NCBI GenBank assembly: GCA_030430575.1
Contig: JAUIKF010000063.1
Location: forward strand, 1 to 44,468
Reading direction: 5' to 3'
Length of the DNA: 44,468 nucleotides
From: Bacteroidia bacterium
Lineage (GTDB): Bacteria; Bacteroidota; Bacteroidia; J057
Below the pieces are notes generated by a model. It had not been told where the DNA came from and did no database searches. It was given only the letters and a program-made list of their open reading frames with translations. A program made the position numbers and the translations under genes. Position 1 is the stretch's first letter; the number at the start of each line of letters is the position of its first letter. Positions 8,674-18,400 of the stretch are shown here, one piece after another.

Positions 8674-11454
8674 TCAAAAAGGAAAAAGTAACCCCAATTT
8701 CTCTTTCAAATACTTCGCCGTATAGCTCTCCTTCACCTTCACTAAGTCCTCTGGACGGCCTTGAAACAGCAGTTTCCCACCACCTGCACCCCCTTCTGGG
8801 CCTAGGTCGATGATCCAGTCCGCACATTTGATCACATCGAGGTTGTGCTCGATGATGAGGACAGTGTTTCCTCGTTCTACCAGCTCGTTGAGCGCTGTCA
8901 GGAGCTTTTTGATGTCGTCAAAATGGAGGCCTGTGGTCGGCTCATCGAAGATGTACAAGGTGCCTTTGGTCGAGCTACTCAGGGCAAGGAATGAAGCGAG
9001 CTTCATGCGCTGGGCTTCGCCTCCCGAAAGGGTGCTCGTGCTTTGCCCCATCCGCAGGTAGCCAAGTCCTACGCGCTCCAGAATATCGAGCTTCGCTACG
9101 ATTTTTTTCTCTTCTTCAAAGAAGATTTTAGCCTCAGAAATGGTCATATTGAGCACTTCGTCGATGTTTTTCCCCTTATACTGCACCTCCAATACGTTTC
9201 GCTTGAAACGCTTACCTTGACAGCTATCGCAGGTGAGTTTCACGTCAGGGAGAAACTGCATTTCTACCACTACATGGCCGTCGCCTTTACACTCGTCGCA
9301 GCGCCCTCCATCGATGTTAAAGGAAAAGTTTCCAGGTTTTAAGCCCTTCAATTGCGCTGAAGGGAGTTTGGCAAAAAGCTCCCGAATATGATCATACGCC
9401 TTGATATAAGTCACCGGATTGGAGCGTGCAGAACGCCCAATGGGGCGCTGATCTACCATTTCGATTCCCGTGATAAGGGAGAGATCTCCACTTACCCCTT
9501 TGAAGTATTGGGCTTTGCCCGCGCCTTGTTCGCCCAAGTACTGGCGGATGGAAGGATACAGCACTTGCTGAATCAAGGTCGTTTTGCCTGAACCGCTCAC
9601 ACCTGTGACTACGGTGATGGCAAATAGCGGCAGTTCCACATCGATGCCTTTCAGGTTGTGCATGTGTGCACCTTGGAGGGTCACTTTGTTGCTGACTTTG
9701 CGCCTGATGGCAGGAACAGCTATTTCATCACTCCCTGACAAATAGTTGCTGGTCAGGGTTTTACCTTTTAGGATTTGCTTAAAGTCTCCTTCAAACACAA
9801 TCTCTCCACCCAACTCACCTGCGCCAGGTCCTATATCGATCAGGTGATCCGCTTTCCGCATGATGGCTTCATCATGTTCGACCACAATGACGGTGTTGCC
9901 TTGATTGCGAAGGTCTTCGAGAATGTCAATCAAGCGGTCTGTATCGCGAGAGTGAAGGCCAATACTTGGCTCATCCAATATATACATGGAACCTACCAGG
10001 CCACTTCCCAAGGAAGTCGCCAAACGAATGCGCTGCATTTCACCACCTGAAAGGGTATTTATTTTACGATTAAGCGTCAGATAACCCACCCCTACTTTCA
10101 CCAAATAGCCCAATCGTGTCTCAATTTCATGCAATAAGCGTTTCCCGATTTGTTGGGCTTGTTCGTCTAGGTTGAGGCTTTTGATTCGTTCCAAAAGGGC
10201 TTCTAATTCGAGGAAGAGCAAGTCTGAAATGGCTTGTCCATCTATCTTGACGTAGTTGGCATCTTTGCGGAGACGGCTGCCTTTACAATCTGGGCAAGTG
10301 GTGTAGCCACGGTACCGAGCCAGCATGACGCGGTACTGAATTTTGTGGGTTTTGGTGGAAATGTATTTGAAAAATCCATGTATGCCTATTGCACCAGGAA
10401 TTCCTTCCCATAACATATCTTGCTGTTCCCGACTGAGGTCGTAATAGGGTTTGTGGATAGGAAAATTTGCATTTTCTGCAGCATCGATAAATGCTTTCCG
10501 ATATTCTCCCATGACTTCTCCACGCCAGGGCGCTACCGCATTGTCAAAAACCGACAAGGTACGGTCTGGAATAACCAGGTGCTCGTCAATCCCCAGAACA
10601 CGGCCAAACCCCTCACAATTGGGGCATGCACCGTATGGATTGTTGAAGCTGAAAAAATTCACAGATGGGCGTTCAAAGGTCATCCCATCTGCCTCAAATC
10701 TTTCCGTAAAATGTTGCAGCTCTTTTTCTCCCATTTTCACCCAACATTCCCCCAAACCCTCCTGATAAGCCGTCTGGACGCTATCTCCGAGCCTCCCTCG
10801 CATATTGTTGATGTCTTCTTTTTTAACAATCAGACGGTCTACCAGCAGTAGAAATTCCTTCTTTTTGGGGAGGCGTTTTTGTTCCAAAACCTCCTCAATA
10901 TCTTGTATACCTTCCCCCTTTTCCCATATCCTTGTGAAGCCCTTCTGAAGGGTCAATTCCAGCTCGGCCCTATATCCTTTACTCCGCACATGGATAGGGG
11001 AAAGAATAAAAATTTTGGCCCCGTTTTCCTCTTCCAAAATCGTATCTACCACATCCGAAACGCTATCACTACTGACCTCTTTTCCAGATACTGGAGAGTA
11101 AGTTTTTCCAATTCTAGCGAACAACAACTTAAGATAATCGTAAATCTCTGTTGTAGTTCCCACAGTAGATCGTGGATTTGACGTATTGACCTTTTGCTGA
11201 ATCGCCATAGCGGGAGAAATTCCCTGGATATAATCCACCTCTGGCTTTTCCATTCGCTCCAAAAATTGTCGCGCATAACTGCTAAGCGACTCCACATACC
11301 GCCGCTGCCCTTCTGCGTAAAGGGTATCAAAGGCAAGAGAAGACTTGCCTGAACCACTCACCCCCGTCACCACCACCAATTGATTTCGAGGGATCTCTAC
11401 CGAGACATTTTTCAAATTATTGACCCTTGCGTTCTTGATTAGGATATTATTCAT
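8674..11454 (-). CDS. uvrA: Excinuclease ABC subunit A (UvrA)
   Basis: The 926-residue product has the normal UvrA length and order. It shows a first Walker A GVSGSGKSS (31-39), zinc-module Cys pairs CPNC and CPDC, a first ABC signature LSGGEMQR with ILDEPSIGLH, a second Walker A GVSGSGKTT, a C-terminal zinc finger CDEC...CDSC, and a second signature LSGGEAQR with IFDEPTTGLH. UvrA is the damage-sensing dimeric ATPase of nucleotide excision repair that loads UvrB on lesions. The ATG at 11454 is supported by the family's usual start (MNNILIKNARVNNLKN) and by a promoter box four bases upstream. It stands alone on the minus strand, with its 3' end facing the AAA/DUF4143 gene. Confidence 0.98.
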   Translation of the reverse strand: MNNILIKNARVNNLKNVSVEIPRNQLVVVTGVSGSGKSSLAFDTLYAEGQRRYVESLSSYARQFLERMEKPEVDYIQGISPAMAIQQKVNTSNPRSTVGTTTEIYDYLKLLFARIGKTYSPVSGKEVSSDSVSDVVDTILEEENGAKIFILSPIHVRSKGYRAELELTLQKGFTRIWEKGEGIQDIEEVLEQKRLPKKKEFLLLVDRLIVKKEDINNMRGRLGDSVQTAYQEGLGECWVKMGEKELQHFTERFEADGMTFERPSVNFFSFNNPYGACPNCEGFGRVLGIDEHLVIPDRTLSVFDNAVAPWRGEVMGEYRKAFIDAAENANFPIHKPYYDLSREQQDMLWEGIPGAIGIHGFFKYISTKTHKIQYRVMLARYRGYTTCPDCKGSRLRKDANYVKIDGQAISDLLFLELEALLERIKSLNLDEQAQQIGKRLLHEIETRLGYLVKVGVGYLTLNRKINTLSGGEMQRIRLATSLGSGLVGSMYILDEPSIGLHSRDTDRLIDILEDLRNQGNTVIVVEHDEAIMRKADHLIDIGPGAGELGGEIVFEGDFKQILKGKTLTSNYLSGSDEIAVPAIRRKVSNKVTLQGAHMHNLKGIDVELPLFAITVVTGVSGSGKTTLIQQVLYPSIRQYLGEQGAGKAQYFKGVSGDLSLITGIEMVDQRPIGRSARSNPVTYIKAYDHIRELFAKLPSAQLKGLKPGNFSFNIDGGRCDECKGDGHVVVEMQFLPDVKLTCDSCQGKRFKRNVLEVQYKGKNIDEVLNMTISEAKIFFEEEKKIVAKLDILERVGLGYLRMGQSTSTLSGGEAQRMKLASFLALSSSTKGTLYIFDEPTTGLHFDDIKKLLTALNELVERGNTVLIIEHNLDVIKCADWIIDLGPEGGAGGGKLLFQGRPEDLVKVKESYTAKYLKEKLGLLFPF

Positions 11455-11458
11455 GCTG

Positions 11459-11466
11459 CAAAATTA
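11459..11466 (-). promoter_or_regulatory. uvrA -7 promoter box TAATTTTG (leaderless or nearly so)
   Basis: On the minus strand TAATTTTG matches the Bacteroidota -7 consensus TAnnTTTG, with a TTGC 18 bases upstream as a possible -33 element. Only CAGC separates the box from the ATG, so the transcript would begin at or very close to the start codon. Confidence 0.6.
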
Positions 11467-11696
11467 TCCGTTGAGTTATTGAAAGCAACCGTTTGATTTG
11501 GATTATTAACCGTTCGCCCCTATATTTGGTTGAAATTATTAAGACTCTCCCATATTTACGCATTCCCATTAGCTAGTTCAAAGTAATCCCATTTTTCTTT
11601 TTTTATTTTAGATCGGGTAACTAATCGCCTAACCACCCCATCCACATCTATGACCAATTTTATACACGATCAATTAACATTTACAGAATCACAGTC

Positions 11697-12305
11697 ATGG
11701 ACAAGGCGCTTATGAACTCTCAAGACAGAGACCTGATCAAAGGTTTCATGAATGGAAACGATCAATGCTTCGAGCAGCTCATCACAAAGTACAAATCTAA
11801 AGTTTTTACGACGATTTACCTCATCGTAAAGGACCGTTGTATTGCGGAAGATCTGTTCCAAGAAGTCATGATCAAAGTAGTCCGGATGATACGCTCCGGA
11901 AAGTACAATGAGGAAGGAAAATTCCTCCCCTGGGTCGTGCGCATCGCACGTAACCTCGCTATCGACCACTTCCGAAAGGTCCAGCGCAATCCCATCCAAC
12001 GTGAGAATGATGATTATGACATCTTCAATAGCATCCCAAGAATTGAGGGAAGTGCAGAAGATGAGATAATAAGAGCAGAAAACTCGCGTTATATTAAAAG
12101 TTTGATTCAGCAACTGCCGGACAAACAACGCGAAGTGCTCATCATGCGTAGTTACGCTGATTTAAGCTTCAAGGAGATTGCAGCCATGACCAACGTAAGC
12201 ATCAACACAGCCCTTGGACGCATGCGTTATGCACTCCTCAATCTTAAAAAATTGTCCCAAGAAAAAGGAGTTCCCAAAGGATATGAAAAAAAGGTTCGGA
12301 GATAA
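11697..12305 (+). CDS. ECF-family RNA polymerase sigma factor
   Basis: The 202-residue product has sigma region 2 (about 20-95), including the core-binding segment DLFQEVMIKV and WVVRIARNLAIDHFRK, and region 4 (about 140-190) with LPDKQREVLIMRSYADLSFKEIA and a following helix NVSINTALGRMRYALLNLKK. There is no region 1 or 3, which defines an ECF-type group IV sigma factor. It would direct RNA polymerase to a dedicated set of promoters, normally under control of a membrane anti-sigma factor. The next gene starts 23 bases before this stop codon and encodes a single-pass membrane protein, consistent with such a pair. Target genes cannot be read from this window. Confidence 0.93.
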   Translation: MDKALMNSQDRDLIKGFMNGNDQCFEQLITKYKSKVFTTIYLIVKDRCIAEDLFQEVMIKVVRMIRSGKYNEEGKFLPWVVRIARNLAIDHFRKVQRNPIQRENDDYDIFNSIPRIEGSAEDEIIRAENSRYIKSLIQQLPDKQREVLIMRSYADLSFKEIAAMTNVSINTALGRMRYALLNLKKLSQEKGVPKGYEKKVRR

Positions 12306-12816
12306 CGACATCATTCGCTTCTTGTACAATGAGATGGCCCCTCATGAAAATGAGAAGTTTCTCGACGCCCTCACCAAAGATGAGGAACTCTGGGAACGCT
12401 ATGAATATTTTCAGGAAGTGGGCGATCAACTCGAAGAAGTTGAGTTTGAACCTTCTACGGCATCAGTTGCCAATGTAATGGCATTTGTCAAATCAGATCA
12501 GACAAAACCTGAACCGACAACAAAAAAGCCTTGGCTCAAAGCTCAAATGATCCCCAGTTCCGTAACGATGGGTGTTGTAATGGCTTGTTTGATGTTTGCC
12601 TTCTTTGTGAACAAAGGGACATTGGTTGACTCCCCTGTGGAGACGCTAGAAGCAACAACAACGATGAAAGCGGGCCCAACACTGGTTCATGAAGTCATGA
12701 TGGATGAACGGTATGAAGATACCCCTGCCTTCAATTGGGAAGATGAAGGAATTGAAAATCAGCTCCAATCCATCAAACAAAAAACCCAGACGATCTCACA
12801 AGACCCCCTTCTTTAG
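12283..12816 (+). CDS. Probable membrane anti-sigma factor
   Basis: The frame opens at 12214, but the ATG at 12283 is preferred: AAAGGAG and AAAGG lie just upstream and it gives a 177-residue protein overlapping the sigma gene by 23 bases, typical of translational coupling. The N-terminal cytoplasmic part (MKKRFGDNDIIRFLYNEM...) resembles the short helical anti-sigma domains of Bacteroidota, including the motif LYNEM and an acidic ELWERYEYFQ segment. One transmembrane helix (about 90-110) is followed by an acidic periplasmic tail. No zinc-binding HxxxCxxC is present. Function is inferred from position and topology; sequence similarity to a named family is weak. Confidence 0.7.
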   Translation: MKKRFGDNDIIRFLYNEMAPHENEKFLDALTKDEELWERYEYFQEVGDQLEEVEFEPSTASVANVMAFVKSDQTKPEPTTKKPWLKAQMIPSSVTMGVVMACLMFAFFVNKGTLVDSPVETLEATTTMKAGPTLVHEVMMDERYEDTPAFNWEDEGIENQLQSIKQKTQTISQDPLL

Positions 12817-12841
12817 TAGACAGTTAATTGAACATAAGGCA

Positions 12842-12862
12842 AAAGCCCCCTAGTGGGGCTTT
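12842..12862 (+). terminator. Hairpin after the sigma/anti-sigma operon
   Basis: AAAGCCCC and GGGGCTTT form a perfect 8-bp stem 25 bases after the stop. The following T-run is interrupted (CGCTGTTTTA), so termination strength is uncertain. Confidence 0.55.
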
Positions 12863-12915
12863 CGCTGTTTTATATACTTTCGTTTTTGTTCCTCCGCTTC
12901 TTTGTTTTATTTAGC

Positions 12916-12938
12916 TGTCGTTTACAAGGTAAACGACA
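12916..12938. promoter_or_regulatory. Perfect 10-bp inverted repeat before the glycosyltransferase-like gene
   Basis: TGTCGTTTAC and GTAAACGACA flank AAG, 39 bases before the ATG at 12978. It could be an operator or an mRNA hairpin; there is no T-run to make it a terminator. Confidence 0.5.
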
Positions 12939-12977
12939 TTTTTCCACACTTTCAAAAGCCCAACTATCGACATAAGG

Positions 12978-14951
12978 ATGGAGAAAGATGTCGAAAAATC
13001 AATTAAAATGGCAAAAAAAGCGACTCCCAGGCGCAAATCTTCCCCTAAATCTCGAAAGCGGGCGGCTTCGAGCAAAAAAGCTTCTGCTTCTGGCAATCAG
13101 GTGGATGTCCTTTCACCTGGCTTTTTTGAACGGTATAGTTCCTATATCTTGATCGGAATATTATTGCTAACAGCTTTGGTATATCTCCCAACTTTCGATA
13201 ATGATTTGACCAATTGGGATGACAAAGTCTATATTAATGATAATACCCTCATCAAGACGCTGGATGGTGAGCATATCCAAGAGATGTTTGCTACGACTAC
13301 CTACGTGTCCTCCAACTATCATCCGCTGACCTTACTATTATATGCCATCAATTATCAAATGTCGGGCTTGGATAGCTGGTCTTATATTCTCACTCAGATA
13401 TTATTTCACCTGCTGAATACCTTCCTCGTCTTTCGATTTGTATTGTTATTGACAGAGAAAAAAAAGGAGATAGCCCTGTTTGTAGCCCTCTTTTTTGCCA
13501 TTCACCCCATGCATGTGGAATCCGTTGCCTGGATCTCAGAACATAAGGATGTTTTATATACCTGCTTTTTCTTATTAGGGCTAAATGCTTATCTGAAGTA
13601 TATCTCTTCAAATGCCTATAAATATTTAGCATTTGCTTTTGGTTTTCTGGTTTTGTCACTTCTGTCAAAATCAGCTGCAGCGGCTTTCCCTGTCGCGATG
13701 ATAGCTATTGATTATTGGAAAAGACGCCCCTTAGATGTGACGCTTGTATTAGAAAAGGTTCCTTTTTTCCTCCTAGCAGCTCTCTTTGGATACTTAGCCC
13801 TTGAGTCCCAGTCAGATGCCATTGCTACAGAAAATTACACCCTCTTCCAACGAGTACAATTTGCCTGTTATGGGTTTACTATGTACATCGTCAAACTATT
13901 CGTCCCATATGGCTTATCCTCCTTTTATGCATACCCACCTACAGGAGAGCCATGGCCTTTATCCGCTTTCTTAATAACAATTGTTACAACTATAGGCATT
14001 GTTGGTCTGACAGTATTTACCATGCGTAAAACGCGTATCATCGCATTTGGGATGGGGTTCTACCTCGCTACTGTTGCGTTGGTGCTACAGTTTCTTTCTG
14101 TAGGAGGAGCTGTCATGGGGGATCGTTATACGTATGTGCCCTATATAGGGCTATTATTTATCCTGGGATATGGCTTGTATTTGACAGGGGTTGAAGAAAA
14201 ATGGAAACGGTATCGAAAACCTGCGTTAGCGGTTATCTTATTAGGAATGGTCACTTTCTCTTATATCTCATTTGAACGGATCAAAGTATGGAAAAACAGC
14301 GAAACGCTCTGGTCAGATGTAATCGAAAAAAACCCCAAATGTGGCCGAGGATGGATGAATCGTGGCGTATCTTATTTTGATGATGAAGACTTAGAACAAG
14401 CATTGCTTCATTTCACAAATGCAGTAAAATATCGCGCTACCCTTGCGCATTGCTGGTTCAATCGAGGCCTGGTTCTGAATAAAATGAAGCGCTACGAAGA
14501 AGCCGTCAAAGATTTTGATCAGGCAATCGCTCGGAAGGCGAATTACCACGAAGCCTATCACCACCGAGGTACAGCCTACTCCTTTTTAAATCAACACGAG
14601 AAGGCGATGGCAGATTACAATAAGACGCTTTCCATCAATCCTAATTTTGAAAAATCTTATAATAACCGTGGAAGGGGGCATTATTTGAATAAAGATTATG
14701 AAAAGGCGCTAGCAGATTTTCAACAGTCTATTCGCCTTAATCCTTCCAACACCATTGCGCTCAGCAACCTGGGAGCTATTTATTTACAACTCAATCGCCC
14801 TCAAGAAGCTGTAGAATCTTTTACCAAAGCTATCAAAATTGACCCCAATAATCGCTCTGCCTACGGAAACCGGGCCATCGCTTATGATGCCTTAGGACAG
14901 GCTGAGAAAGCCAAACAAGATCGAGCAACAGCTAATAAGTTGGGGCAATAG
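12978..14951 (+). CDS. Multi-pass membrane glycosyltransferase-like protein with C-terminal TPRs
   Basis: The 657-residue product begins with a strongly basic tail (residues 11-36, rich in Lys, Arg, Ser, Ala). About nine to eleven hydrophobic helices follow (50-425), containing NWDDKVYINDN, NYHPLT and HPMHVESVAWISEHKDVLY. These match the bacterial relatives of eukaryotic TMTC/O-mannosyltransferase GT-C proteins, where the early acidic loop binds the lipid-linked sugar donor. From about residue 450 there are roughly six TPR units (for example AHCWFNRGLVLNKMKRYEEAVKDFDQAI). Likely role: transferring a sugar to an envelope or secreted acceptor; the substrate is unknown. AAGG lies directly before the ATG. 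It is separated from the sigma operon by a hairpin, so it is probably transcribed on its own. Confidence 0.8.
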   Translation: MEKDVEKSIKMAKKATPRRKSSPKSRKRAASSKKASASGNQVDVLSPGFFERYSSYILIGILLLTALVYLPTFDNDLTNWDDKVYINDNTLIKTLDGEHIQEMFATTTYVSSNYHPLTLLLYAINYQMSGLDSWSYILTQILFHLLNTFLVFRFVLLLTEKKKEIALFVALFFAIHPMHVESVAWISEHKDVLYTCFFLLGLNAYLKYISSNAYKYLAFAFGFLVLSLLSKSAAAAFPVAMIAIDYWKRRPLDVTLVLEKVPFFLLAALFGYLALESQSDAIATENYTLFQRVQFACYGFTMYIVKLFVPYGLSSFYAYPPTGEPWPLSAFLITIVTTIGIVGLTVFTMRKTRIIAFGMGFYLATVALVLQFLSVGGAVMGDRYTYVPYIGLLFILGYGLYLTGVEEKWKRYRKPALAVILLGMVTFSYISFERIKVWKNSETLWSDVIEKNPKCGRGWMNRGVSYFDDEDLEQALLHFTNAVKYRATLAHCWFNRGLVLNKMKRYEEAVKDFDQAIARKANYHEAYHHRGTAYSFLNQHEKAMADYNKTLSINPNFEKSYNNRGRGHYLNKDYEKALADFQQSIRLNPSNTIALSNLGAIYLQLNRPQEAVESFTKAIKIDPNNRSAYGNRAIAYDALGQAEKAKQDRATANKLGQ

Positions 14952-15008
14952 AAGGGGAAAGTTCAAATACAAATTAAGCTCCATCATTCTTCTCTGCCTC
15001 GAATTATA

Positions 15009-17249
15009 TTACCGATAAAGCCATTTCTTGATGGCTATGCTTTCTCCATCGAGTACAACTTGACAAAGCAATAGCTGAGGTGAAAAACCTGGTAGAGAAA
15101 GTGTAGTTTCTTGGGTTAAGGGATCAAGCGCGGTAGTAGATATAACTCTACCAGTCAAGTCAAATAGGGAAATTTCTACCTTCTGAGAAGGTTTTCCTTC
15201 CCAATGTATCGTCAATTCCTTTTTCCTTTCATCAAATAACAGGTGGAAATCCATTTGCTCATTTTCTCCTAGCTCCTCTCCTATCGACGTTGTAGTCAGG
15301 CTCGTCTCAAAAAGACCCACCCCGCCTCGTTTGGTTCCGACTGCTACTTCGTACAATCCGTCTGCATCTATATCTGCAAAAAATGGCGCTGCCCGTCCGC
15401 CAATATCTAAATCAGCATATGCGGTATCCAGTAAGTTGAATGTGCCGCCCAGATTATTCCTGATTTGATCAAATTGATAAATGTGTCCTGATTCACTGCC
15501 TACAAATACCTCCCAGGTATTATTGGGTTGGCGAACGACGTGCGGCACGCTGAAGCCTGTAAAGTTTTTGGAGACGTCTACCTGGCCAAAGGCATCATAG
15601 GTAGGCGGCATGGAAAAATCCATTTGGCTACGGGTCCCTTTATTTTCGAAGAAATTGAGGTTGCCATTGGCTTCTCCTACGATCAGGTCAAGGATCCCAT
15701 CACGGTCGAGGTCTATCAACTGAGGGGTCGCATTTTGTCCTACATCCAATCCAAACATGTTGACAGTCAGCAAACTGAATACAGAGGAATCCCCAATGGG
15801 GTCATTTTGAAAATAATGAAACTTTCCATTAAACGTCCCTAGCACCATATCGCTATCACCGTCATTGTCCAAGTCTCCAAAGGCGGGAGAAAGGCCAAAT
15901 TCAGCAGGGTTGAATAGGGTCTTTATCCCCAGATAATCTCGTGTCACTAACTCAAAGGCTGGCTGGGTAGCAGTGCCTGTATTCTTATAATAGGTAAGCG
16001 CACCATGCTCCCCGGTGGATTGTTGTTTGTAGTGAAAATTGCCGATGATGAGGTCCAGGAGTTCATCCCCATCGACATCGTAGAAAACAGGCCTACTACT
16101 GGCCCCGCAATCAATCATATCATCTTGTAGGAACGTCTTTTTTCGAAAGTCAAAATCTACCGCTGCGCCTGTACCTATATCTTCGTAGTAGAGAATTTGA
16201 TTGAAGTTAGCGGAAATATTAGGGGCATTGGGAGCGACAATCAGGTCGTTTTTTCCATCATTATTGACATCGAGGTAAAAAGAGGCGGGAAAAATCTCCA
16301 CTGCGGCAGGCGCGTTTGCAGGGAAAAAATAGGATTCAGCGTCCATGGCCGCGTAATGGGGTGTACCTCCATTATGTAGGTAGACAATGTTGTCTGCGCC
16401 AATATCTCCCAGCAGTAATTCCTGTGCCCCATCCCCCTCAATATCAAACGTCAATAAGGTAGAACCTGAATGAGCTAGGGTAGGGTCTCCGCTATTATTG
16501 CCAGTGATACCTCCGCTACCCGTCCCCTTACAACTGACGTTGAGGGTCACAGTATTGTCAAGACCATTTTCCATAAACTCTCCCCAACAAGCCGTCTGCT
16601 TGACAAATTCGAGGCTATCACAATGGCCATATTTATCCATGGATCGCCCCTGGAACCACTCTACATGAAAGCCTCCACTGTCAAAAGTCAAAATATCGAG
16701 GTCGCCATCTCCGTCTATATCTACAATGGCTGGCAGATCTCCTGTACTCACCGCAACGGCCCAGTTCGTACTATCATCCAACAAAATGCGCTCTTTAAAC
16801 TGAAAACTGATCGTGCCACCTGTAGACGTATTGCGATAAATAGCGATTCCATTTAACCCAATGGAAGAAGAGAAAATATCTGGTTTCCCATCACAATCAT
16901 AATCCCTAAGCAGCACCCAATCCATCAAGAAAGGGAAATCTGTCTGGTATGCAGGTGCATACGTATAGGCAATCTGTCCCGCTGTTCCTTGATTCAAAAA
17001 AGTAAGTGCTTTATGAGTACCTCGCTCAAAAACAAACAAGTCTTCGATATTGTCCGCGTTGAGGTCTATGGCTGAGAATTGTGGATCGTTCAATCCGCCG
17101 GCAAAGGGAAAAGCCAATGCCTTTCCTGCCTCTGTGACTTGGATTTGATCCATCAATACCAGAGATTGAGCCGAAATATTTCCCCAAATCAATAAAAAAG
17201 GCAACAGAATTACCCCTGTCACATCCCATTTTAATTTTCCATTCTCCAT
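15009..17249 (-). CDS. FG-GAP/VCBS repeat T9SS cargo protein
   Basis: The frame extends to a TTG at 17255, but the ATG at 17249 is the better start (746 residues). A signal peptide ends near NISAQ. Nine FG-GAP-like repeats carry calcium-binding motifs such as DIDGDGDLDI, DVNNDGKNDL, DLDNDGDSDM and DLDRDGILDL, which predict a secreted beta-propeller. The last 80 residues (VEISLFDLTGRVISTT ... IKKWLYR) are a type A T9SS sorting domain. The ligand is unknown. The gene starts 24 bases after the stop of the MCE gene, so the two are probably co-transcribed; a functional tie between them is not established. It converges on the TPR glycosyltransferase gene. Confidence 0.88.
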   Translation of the reverse strand: MENGKLKWDVTGVILLPFLLIWGNISAQSLVLMDQIQVTEAGKALAFPFAGGLNDPQFSAIDLNADNIEDLFVFERGTHKALTFLNQGTAGQIAYTYAPAYQTDFPFLMDWVLLRDYDCDGKPDIFSSSIGLNGIAIYRNTSTGGTISFQFKERILLDDSTNWAVAVSTGDLPAIVDIDGDGDLDILTFDSGGFHVEWFQGRSMDKYGHCDSLEFVKQTACWGEFMENGLDNTVTLNVSCKGTGSGGITGNNSGDPTLAHSGSTLLTFDIEGDGAQELLLGDIGADNIVYLHNGGTPHYAAMDAESYFFPANAPAAVEIFPASFYLDVNNDGKNDLIVAPNAPNISANFNQILYYEDIGTGAAVDFDFRKKTFLQDDMIDCGASSRPVFYDVDGDELLDLIIGNFHYKQQSTGEHGALTYYKNTGTATQPAFELVTRDYLGIKTLFNPAEFGLSPAFGDLDNDGDSDMVLGTFNGKFHYFQNDPIGDSSVFSLLTVNMFGLDVGQNATPQLIDLDRDGILDLIVGEANGNLNFFENKGTRSQMDFSMPPTYDAFGQVDVSKNFTGFSVPHVVRQPNNTWEVFVGSESGHIYQFDQIRNNLGGTFNLLDTAYADLDIGGRAAPFFADIDADGLYEVAVGTKRGGVGLFETSLTTTSIGEELGENEQMDFHLLFDERKKELTIHWEGKPSQKVEISLFDLTGRVISTTALDPLTQETTLSLPGFSPQLLLCQVVLDGESIAIKKWLYR

Positions 17250-17273
17250 TATCAATTTTCCATTAATGTTATT

Positions 17274-18245
17274 TTATTCCTTGTAAACGCGCGATTTAGC
17301 GCTAAGGCTCATCGCTACGTGAATTTTTTTTGTGCGGAGATGTTCGAGGGTTTTATTGAGGTTGTGAACGGTGCTATCCATGGTAGCCGCCCACTGGGGA
17401 TCATTCAGGAGTTTTCCCATCGCATTGTCAGTGGATTTAAGTTGGGCAAATAACTGATTAGCGGCCTGAATGCTCTGTTCAGTCTCTGTAATCATATCGA
17501 GCATTTTCACTAATACACTATCCGTATATGGCAGGGTACGTTCCGCTACTGACGCCAACAGGGTATCCGTCTGACTCAATGTGCCTTTGGCAGCCAGGGT
17601 AAGTTCATCTAGCTGGTTCAAGCTATGATCTAGGCGCCCGATCAATTGAGATCGATTCAGGTCTTGAAGGGCATGATCAAGCCCCTCACTGGCTGAAGCC
17701 AAGTGCTTCAATGTCCGGGTGCCGTCTGCCACTGATAGGGCCTGGCCCCATTGTGTCGCGAGGCGACTCAAGGTATCGAGACGTGCTACCAGCGCCTGAA
17801 GACTCGCAAAATCCAGCGACTGGCTGAGTTCGTCTATTCGGACAAAGGCTGTAGAGAAATCGAGGACCTGGCGCCCTGGAATAGGGGTTTCGGGAGGTAA
17901 AGGTCGGCCATTAGCTCCAGGGAAAAGGGCAATCTGTTTGCCGCCCATGAGTTCTTTCATTCTGATCTCGGCGTAGGCATCTTCAAGAATGGGAGTTTCA
18001 GAATAAAGGATCGCTTTCACATAAATGTATGACGCCATCGGGCGTATTTCCATTATTTTACCTGATTCATATCCACGAATATCAATGGGGTCTCCTTCCA
18101 AAAGGCCGTCTACTTCTTCAAAGTGAAATACCACTTCGTGGCCATCTTCTTGCCAAAAGCCGGTCCCAGTGCCCCAAGAAACCAAGGCATAAAATAAGGC
18201 GATGGCCACCAACACTGTAAGCCCTACTTTTCGTTCTTTTTTCAT
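17274..18245 (-). CDS. MlaD/MCE-family lipid-transport protein
   Basis: The 323-residue product has one N-terminal transmembrane helix (about 7-25), then an MCE domain (about 38-115) with GLLEGDPIDIRGYESGKI and a conserved IRMKELMGGKQIALFPG segment, then a long helical tail with heptad-like hydrophobics and a basic C-terminus. MCE proteins form hexameric rings in the periplasm that carry phospholipids between membranes. The usual partners (permease MlaE, ATPase MlaF) are not adjacent here, as often seen in Bacteroidota where they lie elsewhere. A good ribosome site AGGAGA lies 9 bases before the ATG. It is the first gene of a two-gene unit with the FG-GAP protein. Confidence 0.88.
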   Translation of the reverse strand: MKKERKVGLTVLVAIALFYALVSWGTGTGFWQEDGHEVVFHFEEVDGLLEGDPIDIRGYESGKIMEIRPMASYIYVKAILYSETPILEDAYAEIRMKELMGGKQIALFPGANGRPLPPETPIPGRQVLDFSTAFVRIDELSQSLDFASLQALVARLDTLSRLATQWGQALSVADGTRTLKHLASASEGLDHALQDLNRSQLIGRLDHSLNQLDELTLAAKGTLSQTDTLLASVAERTLPYTDSVLVKMLDMITETEQSIQAANQLFAQLKSTDNAMGKLLNDPQWAATMDSTVHNLNKTLEHLRTKKIHVAMSLSAKSRVYKE

Positions 18246-18400
18246 GGTGAAATTCTCCTACATATTTGGTTGTCCATGCAAATTAATGATAATATTTTGT
18301 TATTCGGAGGCTACAATTTTTGTCTAATCTTCGATAAGGGGGTAAGGGAATCTACACACTACTTATAGCTTGGACATATGAAGGCCAAGCGCTAACGCTA

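Noticed and set aside
8674-11454. uvrA as part of a mobile or defence cluster with the DUF4143 gene
   Set aside because: Canonical full-length UvrA with normal composition and own promoter; the adjacent gene converges on it and no mobility gene is present.
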